From Novosphingobium sp. FKTRR1 (lineage in GTDB: Bacteria > Pseudomonadota > Alphaproteobacteria > Sphingomonadales > Sphingomonadaceae), in the NCBI RefSeq assembly GCF_020404405.1, contig NZ_JAIZDA010000006.1:124001-188000 (forward strand): a stretch of DNA of 64,000 nucleotides. The letters run 5' to 3'. How positions within the stretch are numbered: position 1 is the first letter of the stretch; every line of letters begins with the position of its first letter. Made by a program: the position numbers and the translations under genes. The notes beneath the pieces are model-generated. The model was not told the DNA's origin, made no database searches, and was given only the letters and a program-made list of their open reading frames with translations. Positions 53,573-62,135 of this stretch are shown here, piece after piece.

Positions 53573-55899
53573 GCGCGGCTGCAGCCAATCCAATTCGCAA
53601 GGTCTGCGTGATCGGGGCAGGCGTGATGGGCGCCGGCATTGCCGCGCAAGTCGCCAATGCCGGGGTTCCGGTGCTGTTGCTCGATATCGTGCGCGACCCG
53701 GCCGACCGCAATGCGGTGGCCGCAGCGGCGCTCGCCCGGCTGAAGAAGGCCGAGCCCGCCGCCTTCATGAGCCCGCGCGCGGCCAAGCTGGTCGAAGTCG
53801 GCAATATCGATGACGATCTGGCCCGCGTGGCCGAGTGCGACTGGGTGATCGAGGCGATCATCGAGCGGCTCGACCTCAAGCACGCGCTGTATGAAAAGCT
53901 GGAGGCGGTACGCCGTCCGGGCACGGCGGTATCGTCGAACACCTCGACCATCCCGCTGGGCAAGCTGGTCGAAGGGCGCAGCGAAGCCTTTGCGCGCGAC
54001 TTCCTGATCACCCACTTCTTCAATCCGCCGCGCTACATGCGGCTGATCGAGGTGGTCGCGGGCCCCGCCAGCGACCCCGCATTGGTCGCACGGGTCAGCG
54101 CCTTTGCCGATCAGGCATTGGGCAAGACAGTGGTCGCGGCCAAGGACACGCCGGGCTTCCTCGCCAACCGCGTCGGAACGTTCTGGCTGCAGAGCGCGCT
54201 CAACGCCGCGATCGAGCTTGGCCTGACGGTCGAAGAAGCCGACGCCATCGCTGGCAAGCCGATGGGCGTGCCCAAGACCGGCGTGTTCGGATTGGTCGAT
54301 CTGGTCGGTATCGATCTGATGCCCCACCTCAAGGCCAGCCTGACCTCTACGCTTCCGGCTGACGACGCCTATCAGGCGATCGCCATCGACCACCCGCTGA
54401 TCGACCGGATGATTGCCACCGGCTTCACCGGCCGCAAGGGCAAGGGCGGGTTCTATCGCGTCAACCGTGAAGCCGGAAAGCGCAAGGAAGCGATCGATCT
54501 GGCGACCGGCGAATACCGCGCGCAGATCAAGCCCGAAGCGCTGCCGGGCGCCGCGCAAAAGGATCTCAATGCCCTGCTGGCGCTGCCAGGCAAGGCGGGC
54601 GCCTATGCCTGGGCGATCCTCGGGCCGACGCTGTCCTATGCCGCATCGTTGTTGCCACAGGCGGCGGACGATATCGTCGCGATCGATGTCGCGATGAAGC
54701 TGGGGTACAACTGGAAGTACGGTCCGTTTGAACTGATCGACCGCATCGGCACCGCCGCCCTTGCCGCGCGGCTGAGCGCTGAGGGCAAGCCGGTTCCGGC
54801 CATCGTGGAGGTTGCGCAAGGCCGCACGCTCTATCGCATCGAGGGTGGCCAGCGCCAGTTCCTCGGCCTTGACGGGACGTATCACGACGTCGTGCGCCCG
54901 GACGGCGTGCTGCTGCTCGAAGATATAAAGCTTACTGCTAAACCGTTGTTGAAGAACGGTTCAGCGGCGCTGTGGGATATCGGTGACGGCGTGGTCTGCC
55001 TCGAATTCACGTCGAAGATGAATGCCATCGACGGCGAGATCCTGAAGCTGATCGGCAAGGCGATCCCGCTGGTCGCTGGCGGTTACAAGGCGCTGGTGGT
55101 CTATAACGAAGGCAGCGCGTTTTCGGCCGGGGCCAACCTTGGTCTGGCCATGTTCGCGGTCAATATCGCGGCGTGGGGCGAGGTCGAGAAGCTGATCGCC
55201 GGTGGGCAGATGGCCTACAAGGCGCTGAAATACGCGCCGTTCCCGGTCGTCGGCGCGCCAGCCGGACTGGCGCTAGGCGGCGGCTGCGAGGTGCTGCTCC
55301 ACTGCGACGCGGTGCAGGCCCATGCCGAAAGCTACATCGGACTGGTCGAATGCGGTGTCGGACTGGTTCCGGGTTGGGGCGGCTGCGGTGAGATGATCGA
55401 CCGGCTCTCCAAGCTGCGCGGGTTGCCGCGCGGCCCGGTCCCCGCCGTGGCCAAGGCGTTCGAACTGATCTCGACCGCCACGGTCGCCAAGTCGGCCGCC
55501 GATGCGCAGGATCTTGGCTTCCTGCGCGCAACGGACGGCGTGACGATGAACCGCGATCGCTTGCTGGCCGACGCCAAGGCGCGCGCGCTGGCGCTGGTCG
55601 AAGGCTATGTCCCGCCCGCTCCGCCGACCTTCCGTCTGCCGGGTGCCGGCGGCAAGGCCGCGATGACGCTGGCGGTCGAAGGCTTCCAGGCGCAGGGCAA
55701 GGCGACCGCCTATGACGCGGTGGTGGCCGATGCGCTGGCGACGGTGCTCACTGGTGGTGAGGCTGATCTGGTCGATACCGTGACCGAAGGCGATCTGCTG
55801 ACGCTCGAACGGCAGGCGTTTCTGCGCCTTGCCCGCAATCCCGGCACGCAAGCCCGCGTCGAGCACATGCTCACCACCGGCAAGCCGCTGCGGAACTGA
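53569..55899 (+). CDS. 3-hydroxyacyl-CoA dehydrogenase / enoyl-CoA hydratase fusion (FadN type)
   Basis: A 776-residue two-function enzyme. The NAD-binding motif VIGAGVMGAGIAAQ comes first (residue 14 on), then hydroxyacyl-CoA dehydrogenase signatures THFFNPPRYMRLIEVV and AKDTPGFLANRVGTF. The enoyl-CoA hydratase part is C-terminal (about residue 470 on; VVGAPAGLALGGGCEVLLHC, HAESYIGLVECGVGLVPGWGG). This order, dehydrogenase then hydratase, is that of FadN in Bacillus, opposite to E. coli FadB. Confidence 0.93.
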   Translation: MSAAAANPIRKVCVIGAGVMGAGIAAQVANAGVPVLLLDIVRDPADRNAVAAAALARLKKAEPAAFMSPRAAKLVEVGNIDDDLARVAECDWVIEAIIERLDLKHALYEKLEAVRRPGTAVSSNTSTIPLGKLVEGRSEAFARDFLITHFFNPPRYMRLIEVVAGPASDPALVARVSAFADQALGKTVVAAKDTPGFLANRVGTFWLQSALNAAIELGLTVEEADAIAGKPMGVPKTGVFGLVDLVGIDLMPHLKASLTSTLPADDAYQAIAIDHPLIDRMIATGFTGRKGKGGFYRVNREAGKRKEAIDLATGEYRAQIKPEALPGAAQKDLNALLALPGKAGAYAWAILGPTLSYAASLLPQAADDIVAIDVAMKLGYNWKYGPFELIDRIGTAALAARLSAEGKPVPAIVEVAQGRTLYRIEGGQRQFLGLDGTYHDVVRPDGVLLLEDIKLTAKPLLKNGSAALWDIGDGVVCLEFTSKMNAIDGEILKLIGKAIPLVAGGYKALVVYNEGSAFSAGANLGLAMFAVNIAAWGEVEKLIAGGQMAYKALKYAPFPVVGAPAGLALGGGCEVLLHCDAVQAHAESYIGLVECGVGLVPGWGGCGEMIDRLSKLRGLPRGPVPAVAKAFELISTATVAKSAADAQDLGFLRATDGVTMNRDRLLADAKARALALVEGYVPPAPPTFRLPGAGGKAAMTLAVEGFQAQGKATAYDAVVADALATVLTGGEADLVDTVTEGDLLTLERQAFLRLARNPGTQARVEHMLTTGKPLRN

Positions 55900-55911
55900 A
55901 GGGAAAACACC

Positions 55912-57702
55912 ATGCAAATCTATTCCGCGCCCATCCGCGACATGCAGTTCGTGGCGCATGAATTGCACACCGACGACGGCTTTGGCGGCTTGCCCGCCTT
56001 TGCCGAGATCACGCCCGATCTGGTGGAGGCGGTCCTGACCGAAGGCGCCAAGATCTGCGAGGGCGTGCTGCTGCCGCTCAACCGTTCGGGCGATGAGGAA
56101 GGCTGCACGCTCGAAAACGGTGCCGTGCGCACGCCTGCAGGCTTCATCGACGCATGGCGCCAGTTTGCCGATGGTGGCTGGAACGCGCTGGTGCTGCCGA
56201 CGCAATGGGGCGGGCAGGGCCTACCCGAATCCGTGGGCAAGCTGGTGGAAGAGATGATCTGTGCCACCAACGTCAGCTTCAGCCTGTATCCGGGTCTGAC
56301 CAACGGGGCGATCGCGGCGATCGATGCCTATGCCTCCGAGGAACTGAAGCAGGCCTATCTGCCCAAGATGGTGGCCGGCGAATGGTCGGGGACGATGTGC
56401 CTGACCGAACCGCATTGCGGCACCGATCTGGGGCTGCTGCGCACCCGCGCCGAGCCGCTGAGCGATGGCAGTTATGCCGTTTCGGGCGCCAAGATCTTCA
56501 TTTCGGCGGGCGATCAGGATCTGACCGGCAACATCGTTCATCTGGTACTGGCGCGTCTGCCCGATGCGCCCAAGGGGGTGAAGGGGATCAGCCTGTTCCT
56601 GGTGCCCAAGTTGCTGCCCGATGACGCGGGCAACCCGTCGATCCGCAACGGCGCCACGTGCACCGCGATCGAGCACAAGATGGGGATCAAGGCTTCGGCC
56701 ACCTGTCAGATGCTGTTCGAGGACGCGAAGGGCTGGCTGGTCGGCCAGCCGCACCGCGGGCTGGAAGCGATGTTCACGATGATGAATGCCGAGCGCGTGG
56801 GCGTTGGCATTCAGGGCCTCGGTATCGGCGAGGCGGCCTATCAGTCGGCGGTGTGGTACGCCAAGGACCGCCTGCAGGGCCGTTCGCTGTCGGGCGTGAA
56901 GCACCCCGACAAGCCCGCCGATCCGATCATCGTCCATCCCGACGTGCGCCGCATGCTGTTGACGATGCGCGCATGGAACGAGGGATGCCGGGCCATCGCC
57001 GGGTGGGTCGCCCGCGCGCTCGATGCTGAAAAGTATGGGGTCGACGCCGAACAGCGCGCCCGTGCGGCCGGGTTCGTCGCGCTGATGACCCCGGTGGTCA
57101 AGGCGCTGTTCACCGATCTGGGGCTCGAGAGTGCCAGTCTGGCGGTGCAGGTCTATGGCGGCCATGGCTTCATCCGCGAAAGCGGGGTGGAGCAATACAT
57201 GCGCGATGCCCGCATCGCGATGCTGTACGAAGGCACCAACGGCATTCAGGCGCTCGATCTGGTCGGGCGCAAGCTGCCTGCCGACATGGGCCGCAACTTG
57301 CGCGGCCTGTTCCATCCGATCAGCGCCTTCATCGAGGACAATGCGGGAGACGAGGCGCTCGCCCCGACGATCACCGGCCTCAAGCGCGCGTTCGAGGCGT
57401 TGCAAGGTGCGACCGCGATGATCGCCGAGCGCGGGCTTCGCGACCCTGAGGAAGCCGGCGCTGCGGCAACCGATTACCTGCGGCTGATGGGGCTTGTCGC
57501 CATGGCCTATTGCTTTGCCAAGTCGGTCAAGGTGGCGCAGGCGCAACTTGCCGCAGGCACCGGCGAAGCCGCGTTCTATACCGCCAAGATCGCCACTGCG
57601 CGGTTCTTCTTCGACCGCCTGTTGCCGCAAGCGACAGCGGCTTTCCTTGCCATCAAGGCGGGCAAGGCGTCGATCATGGCGTTCGACGAAGCGGCGTTCT
57701 GA
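55912..57702 (+). CDS. Long acyl-CoA dehydrogenase (FadE-like)
   Basis: A 596-residue acyl-CoA dehydrogenase with the extra C-terminal domain of the long bacterial class. GTMCLTEPHCGTDLGLLRTR and VSGAKIFISAGDQDLTGNIV are FAD-site motifs. The catalytic Glu is in RDARIAMLYEGTNGIQALDL. First step of beta-oxidation of long chains. Twelve bases after the FadN-type gene, same operon. Confidence 0.94.
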   Translation: MQIYSAPIRDMQFVAHELHTDDGFGGLPAFAEITPDLVEAVLTEGAKICEGVLLPLNRSGDEEGCTLENGAVRTPAGFIDAWRQFADGGWNALVLPTQWGGQGLPESVGKLVEEMICATNVSFSLYPGLTNGAIAAIDAYASEELKQAYLPKMVAGEWSGTMCLTEPHCGTDLGLLRTRAEPLSDGSYAVSGAKIFISAGDQDLTGNIVHLVLARLPDAPKGVKGISLFLVPKLLPDDAGNPSIRNGATCTAIEHKMGIKASATCQMLFEDAKGWLVGQPHRGLEAMFTMMNAERVGVGIQGLGIGEAAYQSAVWYAKDRLQGRSLSGVKHPDKPADPIIVHPDVRRMLLTMRAWNEGCRAIAGWVARALDAEKYGVDAEQRARAAGFVALMTPVVKALFTDLGLESASLAVQVYGGHGFIRESGVEQYMRDARIAMLYEGTNGIQALDLVGRKLPADMGRNLRGLFHPISAFIEDNAGDEALAPTITGLKRAFEALQGATAMIAERGLRDPEEAGAAATDYLRLMGLVAMAYCFAKSVKVAQAQLAAGTGEAAFYTAKIATARFFFDRLLPQATAAFLAIKAGKASIMAFDEAAF

Positions 57703-57720
57703 TCGCCGCAATCCGATACT

Positions 57721-57747
57721 CGGCGCGGGGTTTCAGACTCCGCGCCG
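57721..57747. terminator. Hairpin between convergent acyl-CoA dehydrogenase and LysR genes
   Basis: CGGCGCGGGGT (57721-57731) and ACTCCGCGCCG (57737-57747) form an 11-bp stem with one G-U pair and a TTCAG loop. The loop contains the LysR stop codon (57733-57735 on the minus strand). No T-run. Confidence 0.55.
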
Positions 57748-58635
57748 CAGTTCGGCCATAAGGGTCTGGCGGACATGGGCGATGCGTGGATGGCGCAGCG
57801 CGCCAGCCGCCCAGACCATGTAATAGGCATTGGCCGTCGGCCCGACCGGTCCTGGTATTTCCTCCAGATCGCCCCGTGCGATCTCTGCGCGGCACAAGTA
57901 GGCGGGCATCGCCGTCCAGCCGAAACCGGCGCAAAGCAATCGACGCAAGCCCCGGAAATCCTGTCCGATCACCGCCGGGTTGGGGGTGACACCTTGCAGC
58001 CCGTTGTGCGCCAGCCAGCCATCGACCAGCATCCGCTCAAGATTGTAGGCCAGCAGCGGCTCTGCGGCCAGAGCGGTTGCCAGATCGGGCGCGGTGCGCA
58101 GCCTTGCCGCAATCGCCGGGGCCGCCACCGCGATCACCGGTTCTTCCCGCACCAGTTCGGTGCGCAGCCGCCGATCCTGTATCGGATAGCCCGACAGGCC
58201 AAGATCGCAGTGCCCCTCGGCCAGATTGTGGATCACATCGTCGCGGTCGCCTGCCTGCAGGCGGACCTTCATCTGCGCCATCAGCAAGGGGATCAGCAGC
58301 GGCGCGATCACTTCCGAAAGAAAATCGGCGTGCCCGACCAGCCGCACCGCCCCCGCCATTTCCGATGACCGTGCGCGCGCAGCACCAAGCGCTGCTTCGG
58401 CAAGGTCAAGCCGGTCGCCGATGTCGGCCGCCAGTTCGTCGGCTGCAGGAGTGGGCGCCATGCCATGCACGCTGCGCAGGAACAACTGGCGCCCCACCGC
58501 AGCTTCAAGCGCGGCAATGTGCTGCGAGACGGCAGGCTGGGTGAGGCCGAGCCCGCGCGCCGCTCCGCTGATCGAGCGTTGCCGATAGACTTCGATGAAC
58601 GTGCGCAGATGAACCAGACTCATAAGTGACACCAT
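57733..58635 (-). CDS. LysR-type regulator of the divergent efflux operon
   Basis: A 300-residue LysR-family regulator. The N-terminal winged helix is LRTFIEVYRQRSISGAARGL, then TQPAVSQHIAALEAAVGRQL. The effector domain follows. It is divergent from an AaeB-like operon, as AaeR is in E. coli, so it probably senses an aromatic acid. The ATG at 58635 overlaps the palindrome at 58631-58650; the ATG at 58623 is an equally possible start. Neither has a clear Shine-Dalgarno. Confidence 0.9.
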   Translation of the reverse strand: MVSLMSLVHLRTFIEVYRQRSISGAARGLGLTQPAVSQHIAALEAAVGRQLFLRSVHGMAPTPAADELAADIGDRLDLAEAALGAARARSSEMAGAVRLVGHADFLSEVIAPLLIPLLMAQMKVRLQAGDRDDVIHNLAEGHCDLGLSGYPIQDRRLRTELVREEPVIAVAAPAIAARLRTAPDLATALAAEPLLAYNLERMLVDGWLAHNGLQGVTPNPAVIGQDFRGLRRLLCAGFGWTAMPAYLCRAEIARGDLEEIPGPVGPTANAYYMVWAAGALRHPRIAHVRQTLMAELRRGV

Positions 58636-58650
58636 AAGAAATTTTATGGT
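58631..58650. promoter_or_regulatory. LysR-box-like palindrome
   Basis: ACCATAA-GAAATT-TTATGGT: a perfect 7-bp inverted repeat of LysR type (T-N11-A form). It overlaps the first possible LysR start and lies in the gap before the efflux operon, so it is a good candidate for self-control and activation. Confidence 0.55.
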
Positions 58651-58900
58651 AGTCCGCCATAGCGCTTGGGGGCGCGGTGAGCGCGGTTGCGCTAAGGGCG
58701 CGGGATCGGATCGCTGTCACCCCCCCAATCCCGATAGCGGTCTGCCCGACGGCAGGATGGCGCTGGCCCACGAGCGCTGCGTTATCCTGCCGTCTCCACT
58801 TATACCTGTGTTGATCTTGTCAGGGTACGCTGCCTGCGCCACGCTGAGCAGAGCCTTGGTGCGGCTGATCGGTAGTCAGGGGGCAAGGACGTTGATTGCG

Positions 58901-60955
58901 ATGCGCTGGGGACCGCCTGCCCTTTATTCCGCGAAGAACGCGGTCGCTGCGCTGGCCGCGCTGGGCATCAGCCTGTCGGTCGGGCTGCCGATGCCGTTCT
59001 GGGCGATGTCGACGGTCTATATCACCAGCAATCAGCTTTCGGGTGCGACCCGTTCCAAGGCGTTCTTCCGCGTGATCGGCACGGCCTTGGGCGCGGCGGT
59101 GGCGGTGTGGCTGGTTCCGGCGCTGGTCGAATGGCCGTTGCTGTTGTCGCTGGCACTGGCGATGTGGCTGGCGCTGTGCCTGTCGCTCTCGCTGCTCGAC
59201 CGGTCGCCGCGCGCTTATGTGGTGATGCTGGCGGGGTACACCTGCGCGATCGTGGCGTTTCCCAGCGTCAACCATCCCGAAGCGGTATTCGACACAGCGA
59301 TCGCCCGCGTCACCGAGATCACGCTGGGCATCGTATGCGCCACACTGACCCACAGCCTGTTCTGGCCGACCTCGGTGGGCGAGCGGCTCGGGCCGAAGCT
59401 GTCGGCCTGGCTGGACGATGCGGAGACCTGGCTGGGCGATGCCTTGCAGGGCGATGCCAAGGCCGCGCGCCGCAGCGAGCAGGACCGGCGGCGGCTGGCT
59501 GTCGATGCCATGGAATGCATCCTGATGGCCGCGCACGTGCCCTATGACACCTCGCACTGGCGCGAAGCGACCCGCACGGTGCAGGCACTGCTCAACCGCA
59601 TCCTGTGGCTGTTGCCGCTGCTGTCCGGGCTGGCCGACCGCAGCGCGGTGTTGGGCGACGATCCGTTGCTGGCGCCCGCGCGGGGCAAGGCGATCGCGTG
59701 GCTGGCAGGCGACCGGCTGTCGCAGCCGGTGCCCGACTTTCTGGACGGAACCGAGCCGGGCGGTGGGGACGAAGCCGCCGCGCCGCGCGACTGGACCGCC
59801 TTGCTGCGTGAAAGCTTCCTCGTCCGGCTGACGCAGGCCTGCCATGTCATCGCCCAATCGCGCCGGTTGCTGGCACACATCGATGACCCGCAAAGGGTTG
59901 GCGCTGCCGCGACGGACGATGCGTCCGGCGCGCTCAAGCTGCACAGCGACCCGGTGTTCGCGACGCTGTCGGGCCTTTCCGCCGGGTTTGCGCTGCTGTT
60001 GGTCTGTGGTTTCTGGATCGAGACCGGCTGGGCCGATGGCGGCACCGCGGCGGCGATGACCGCGATCTATTGCTGCATGTTCGCGGCCATGGACAACCCG
60101 GTGCCCGCGATCATCGCGTTTGGCGGCGCGACCATCGCCAGCGCGCCATTGGCCGGACTGTACTTGTTCTGGTTCTTGCCGCAGGCCGACGGATTTGTCG
60201 AACTGACGCTCATGCTGGCGCCCTTGCTGCTGGTCATCGGCATGGTTCAGGCCAGTCCGCGCTGGGGACTGGCGGTTACCGCATTCCTCGTCGGCCTGTG
60301 CAGCACGCTGGCCATTCAGGAAACCTTCGATCCCGATTTCGGCCGGTTCCTCAACAGCACTTTGGCGCAGACGCTGGCGATGCTGGTTGCGGCGACGGTC
60401 ACTGCCCTGTTTCGCAGCGCCGGGGCCGAAGCGGCGGTCACGCGTCTGGTCGGACGGTTGCGCGCCGATCTGGCCGCGCTCGCCAGTGCCACGACGCCGC
60501 CCGATCCGGCGGCCACGCTCAGCCGCGCGAGCGACCAGCTTGCCCTGATCACCCAGCGTTTGGGTGCCGACGATCCGCAAGCGGGCGCGGTGCTGCGCGA
60601 TGTGCGCATCGCGATGAACATTGCCACGCTCCAGCACTTGCGCACCAACGCGGGGCGACCGTTGCGGGTGGCTGTGCTGCGCCTGTTGCGGGATCTGGCC
60701 GATCACTTTGCCGCGCGTCGTCCGGTGCTGGCGCCCGCTCCCTTGCCCGCGCGGCTGCTCGCGCGGATCGACAGGGCGCTGCGGCTGGTCAGCGATACCC
60801 CGCAAACGACCATTGCGGTCACTGGCGCATTGATCGACAGCGAACCGTCGACGGCCCGTGCCGCGCTGGTGGCTTTGCGCCGCAACCTGTTTCCCGATGC
60901 CCCCGCGTTCGATCCGCTTGAACCGGCGCGGCTGAACCGGAGCCTTGGCCGATGA
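58901..60955 (+). CDS. FUSC-family efflux permease (AaeB-like)
   Basis: A 684-residue inner-membrane protein with two blocks of five to six helices (about residues 15-160 and 350-510) around soluble regions. GVPMPFWAMSTVYITSNQLS-type and GATRSKAFFRVIGTALGAAV segments are the FUSC signature. It resembles AaeB, which exports p-hydroxybenzoate-type acids. The ATG at 58901 matches the usual start PPALYSAKN; the frame is open back to 58646 with possible starts at 58757 or 58859. DUF1656, HlyD and outer-membrane genes follow with overlaps. Confidence 0.88.
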   Translation: MRWGPPALYSAKNAVAALAALGISLSVGLPMPFWAMSTVYITSNQLSGATRSKAFFRVIGTALGAAVAVWLVPALVEWPLLLSLALAMWLALCLSLSLLDRSPRAYVVMLAGYTCAIVAFPSVNHPEAVFDTAIARVTEITLGIVCATLTHSLFWPTSVGERLGPKLSAWLDDAETWLGDALQGDAKAARRSEQDRRRLAVDAMECILMAAHVPYDTSHWREATRTVQALLNRILWLLPLLSGLADRSAVLGDDPLLAPARGKAIAWLAGDRLSQPVPDFLDGTEPGGGDEAAAPRDWTALLRESFLVRLTQACHVIAQSRRLLAHIDDPQRVGAAATDDASGALKLHSDPVFATLSGLSAGFALLLVCGFWIETGWADGGTAAAMTAIYCCMFAAMDNPVPAIIAFGGATIASAPLAGLYLFWFLPQADGFVELTLMLAPLLLVIGMVQASPRWGLAVTAFLVGLCSTLAIQETFDPDFGRFLNSTLAQTLAMLVAATVTALFRSAGAEAAVTRLVGRLRADLAALASATTPPDPAATLSRASDQLALITQRLGADDPQAGAVLRDVRIAMNIATLQHLRTNAGRPLRVAVLRLLRDLADHFAARRPVLAPAPLPARLLARIDRALRLVSDTPQTTIAVTGALIDSEPSTARAALVALRRNLFPDAPAFDPLEPARLNRSLGR

Positions 60956-61164
60956 ACCCGCAATTCGCGCTTGGCGGCGTGATGGTGGCCAATGCGCCCG
61001 CCACCGCGATCATCGCCTTTCTGCTGGCGCTGCTGGTGCACCGGCTGTTCGTGGCCTTGCGCATCTATCGCTGGGTGTGGAACCCGGTGCTGTTCGACAT
61101 TGCCCTGTTTGTGGTGCTGTGGGCGCTGGTGGCGCTCACGCCTGTTCTGCAAGGAAGCCTGTGA
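60952..61164 (+). CDS. DUF1656 small membrane protein (AaeX-like)
   Basis: A 70-residue protein with two predicted helices (AIIAFLLALLVHRLFVAL and LFDIALFVVLWALVAL). DUF1656 proteins such as AaeX are encoded between AaeB- and AaeA-type genes. The start overlaps the permease stop as ATGA; its stop overlaps the next start as TGATG. Confidence 0.92.
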   Translation: MNPQFALGGVMVANAPATAIIAFLLALLVHRLFVALRIYRWVWNPVLFDIALFVVLWALVALTPVLQGSL

Positions 61165-62135
61165 TGCCCGTTACGATCAACCCGCGCCTGCGTCAGGGCG
61201 TGCAACTGGCCGCCACGACGGGGCTGGTGGTGGCCGCTGCGGTCAGTGGCTACTTTCTGTTCCGGCACTACGAATCCGATCCTTGGACCCGCGATGGCCG
61301 GGTTCGCGCCGAAGTGGTGCAGGTGGCCCCAGACGTCAGCGGACTGGTGACGCAAGTGTTCGTGGCGCCCGACCAGCACGTCCACAAGGGCGAGCCGCTG
61401 TTCGAAATCGACCCCGCGCGCTTCCGGCTGGCGCTGCGCGATGCCGAAGCCCTGGTCGGCCGGGCCGATGCTGCCGTGGCCCGCGCCAGCGCAGCCATCA
61501 CCCGCGCCCGCGCTGTCTTGGGCGAAAGCCGCCGCGAAGCTGGCCGCAATCGGTCGCTTGGTGAACTCGTCGCCGCCGAAGTGACCGAGCAGAGCGAGAC
61601 CAAAGTGGCCGACGGTCAAGCCGCACTGGCCGAGGCGCAGGCCGCGCTGGCCGATGCGCAGGCGCAATCGGCGCAAGCGCGCAATGCCCGCGACGTCGCG
61701 CGGCTCAATCTTGCGCGCACCCGCGTTGTGGCGCCGATCGACGGACAGTTGTCCGACATTGCGCTACGCCCGGGCAACTATGTCTCGCCGGGCAAGCCCG
61801 TGCTGGCACTGGTCGACGGCGCATCGCTGCGGATCGAAGGCTATTTCGAGGAGACCAAGCTGGGGCACGTCCACCTTGGCCAGCGCGCGACGATCCGGCT
61901 GATGGGTGAGGGCAGGGCCCTGGACGGCCACGTTACCTCGATCGCCGGAGCCATTGCCGATCATGACCGAACCGGCAGCACCGACATGTTGCCCGCGATC
62001 AATCCCAGCTTCAGCTGGGTGCGGCTGGCGCAGCGTGTGCCGGTGCGGATCGCACTCGACCATCCGCCCGCCGACGTGCGACTGGTCGTTGGCCGTACGG
62101 CCACGGTTACGCTGGCGCAGGAGCCTGCGCGATGA
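61164..62135 (+). CDS. HlyD-family membrane fusion protein (AaeA-like)
   Basis: A 323-residue periplasmic adaptor. One membrane anchor (LVVAAAVSGYFLFRHYE), a lipoyl half (WTRDGRVRAEVVQVAPDVSG), an Ala-rich coiled coil (about residues 95-180) and the second half VVAPIDGQLSDIALRPGNYV. FEETKLGHVHLGQRATI is AaeA/EmrA-like. Works with the FUSC permease and the downstream outer-membrane lipoprotein. Confidence 0.92.
   Translation: MPVTINPRLRQGVQLAATTGLVVAAAVSGYFLFRHYESDPWTRDGRVRAEVVQVAPDVSGLVTQVFVAPDQHVHKGEPLFEIDPARFRLALRDAEALVGRADAAVARASAAITRARAVLGESRREAGRNRSLGELVAAEVTEQSETKVADGQAALAEAQAALADAQAQSAQARNARDVARLNLARTRVVAPIDGQLSDIALRPGNYVSPGKPVLALVDGASLRIEGYFEETKLGHVHLGQRATIRLMGEGRALDGHVTSIAGAIADHDRTGSTDMLPAINPSFSWVRLAQRVPVRIALDHPPADVRLVVGRTATVTLAQEPAR

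Noticed and set aside
58820..60805. A minus-strand open frame of about 660 codons opposite the FUSC permease
   Set aside because: Antisense shadow with an Arg/Gln/His-rich product; the permease on the other strand has clear membrane segments and family motifs.
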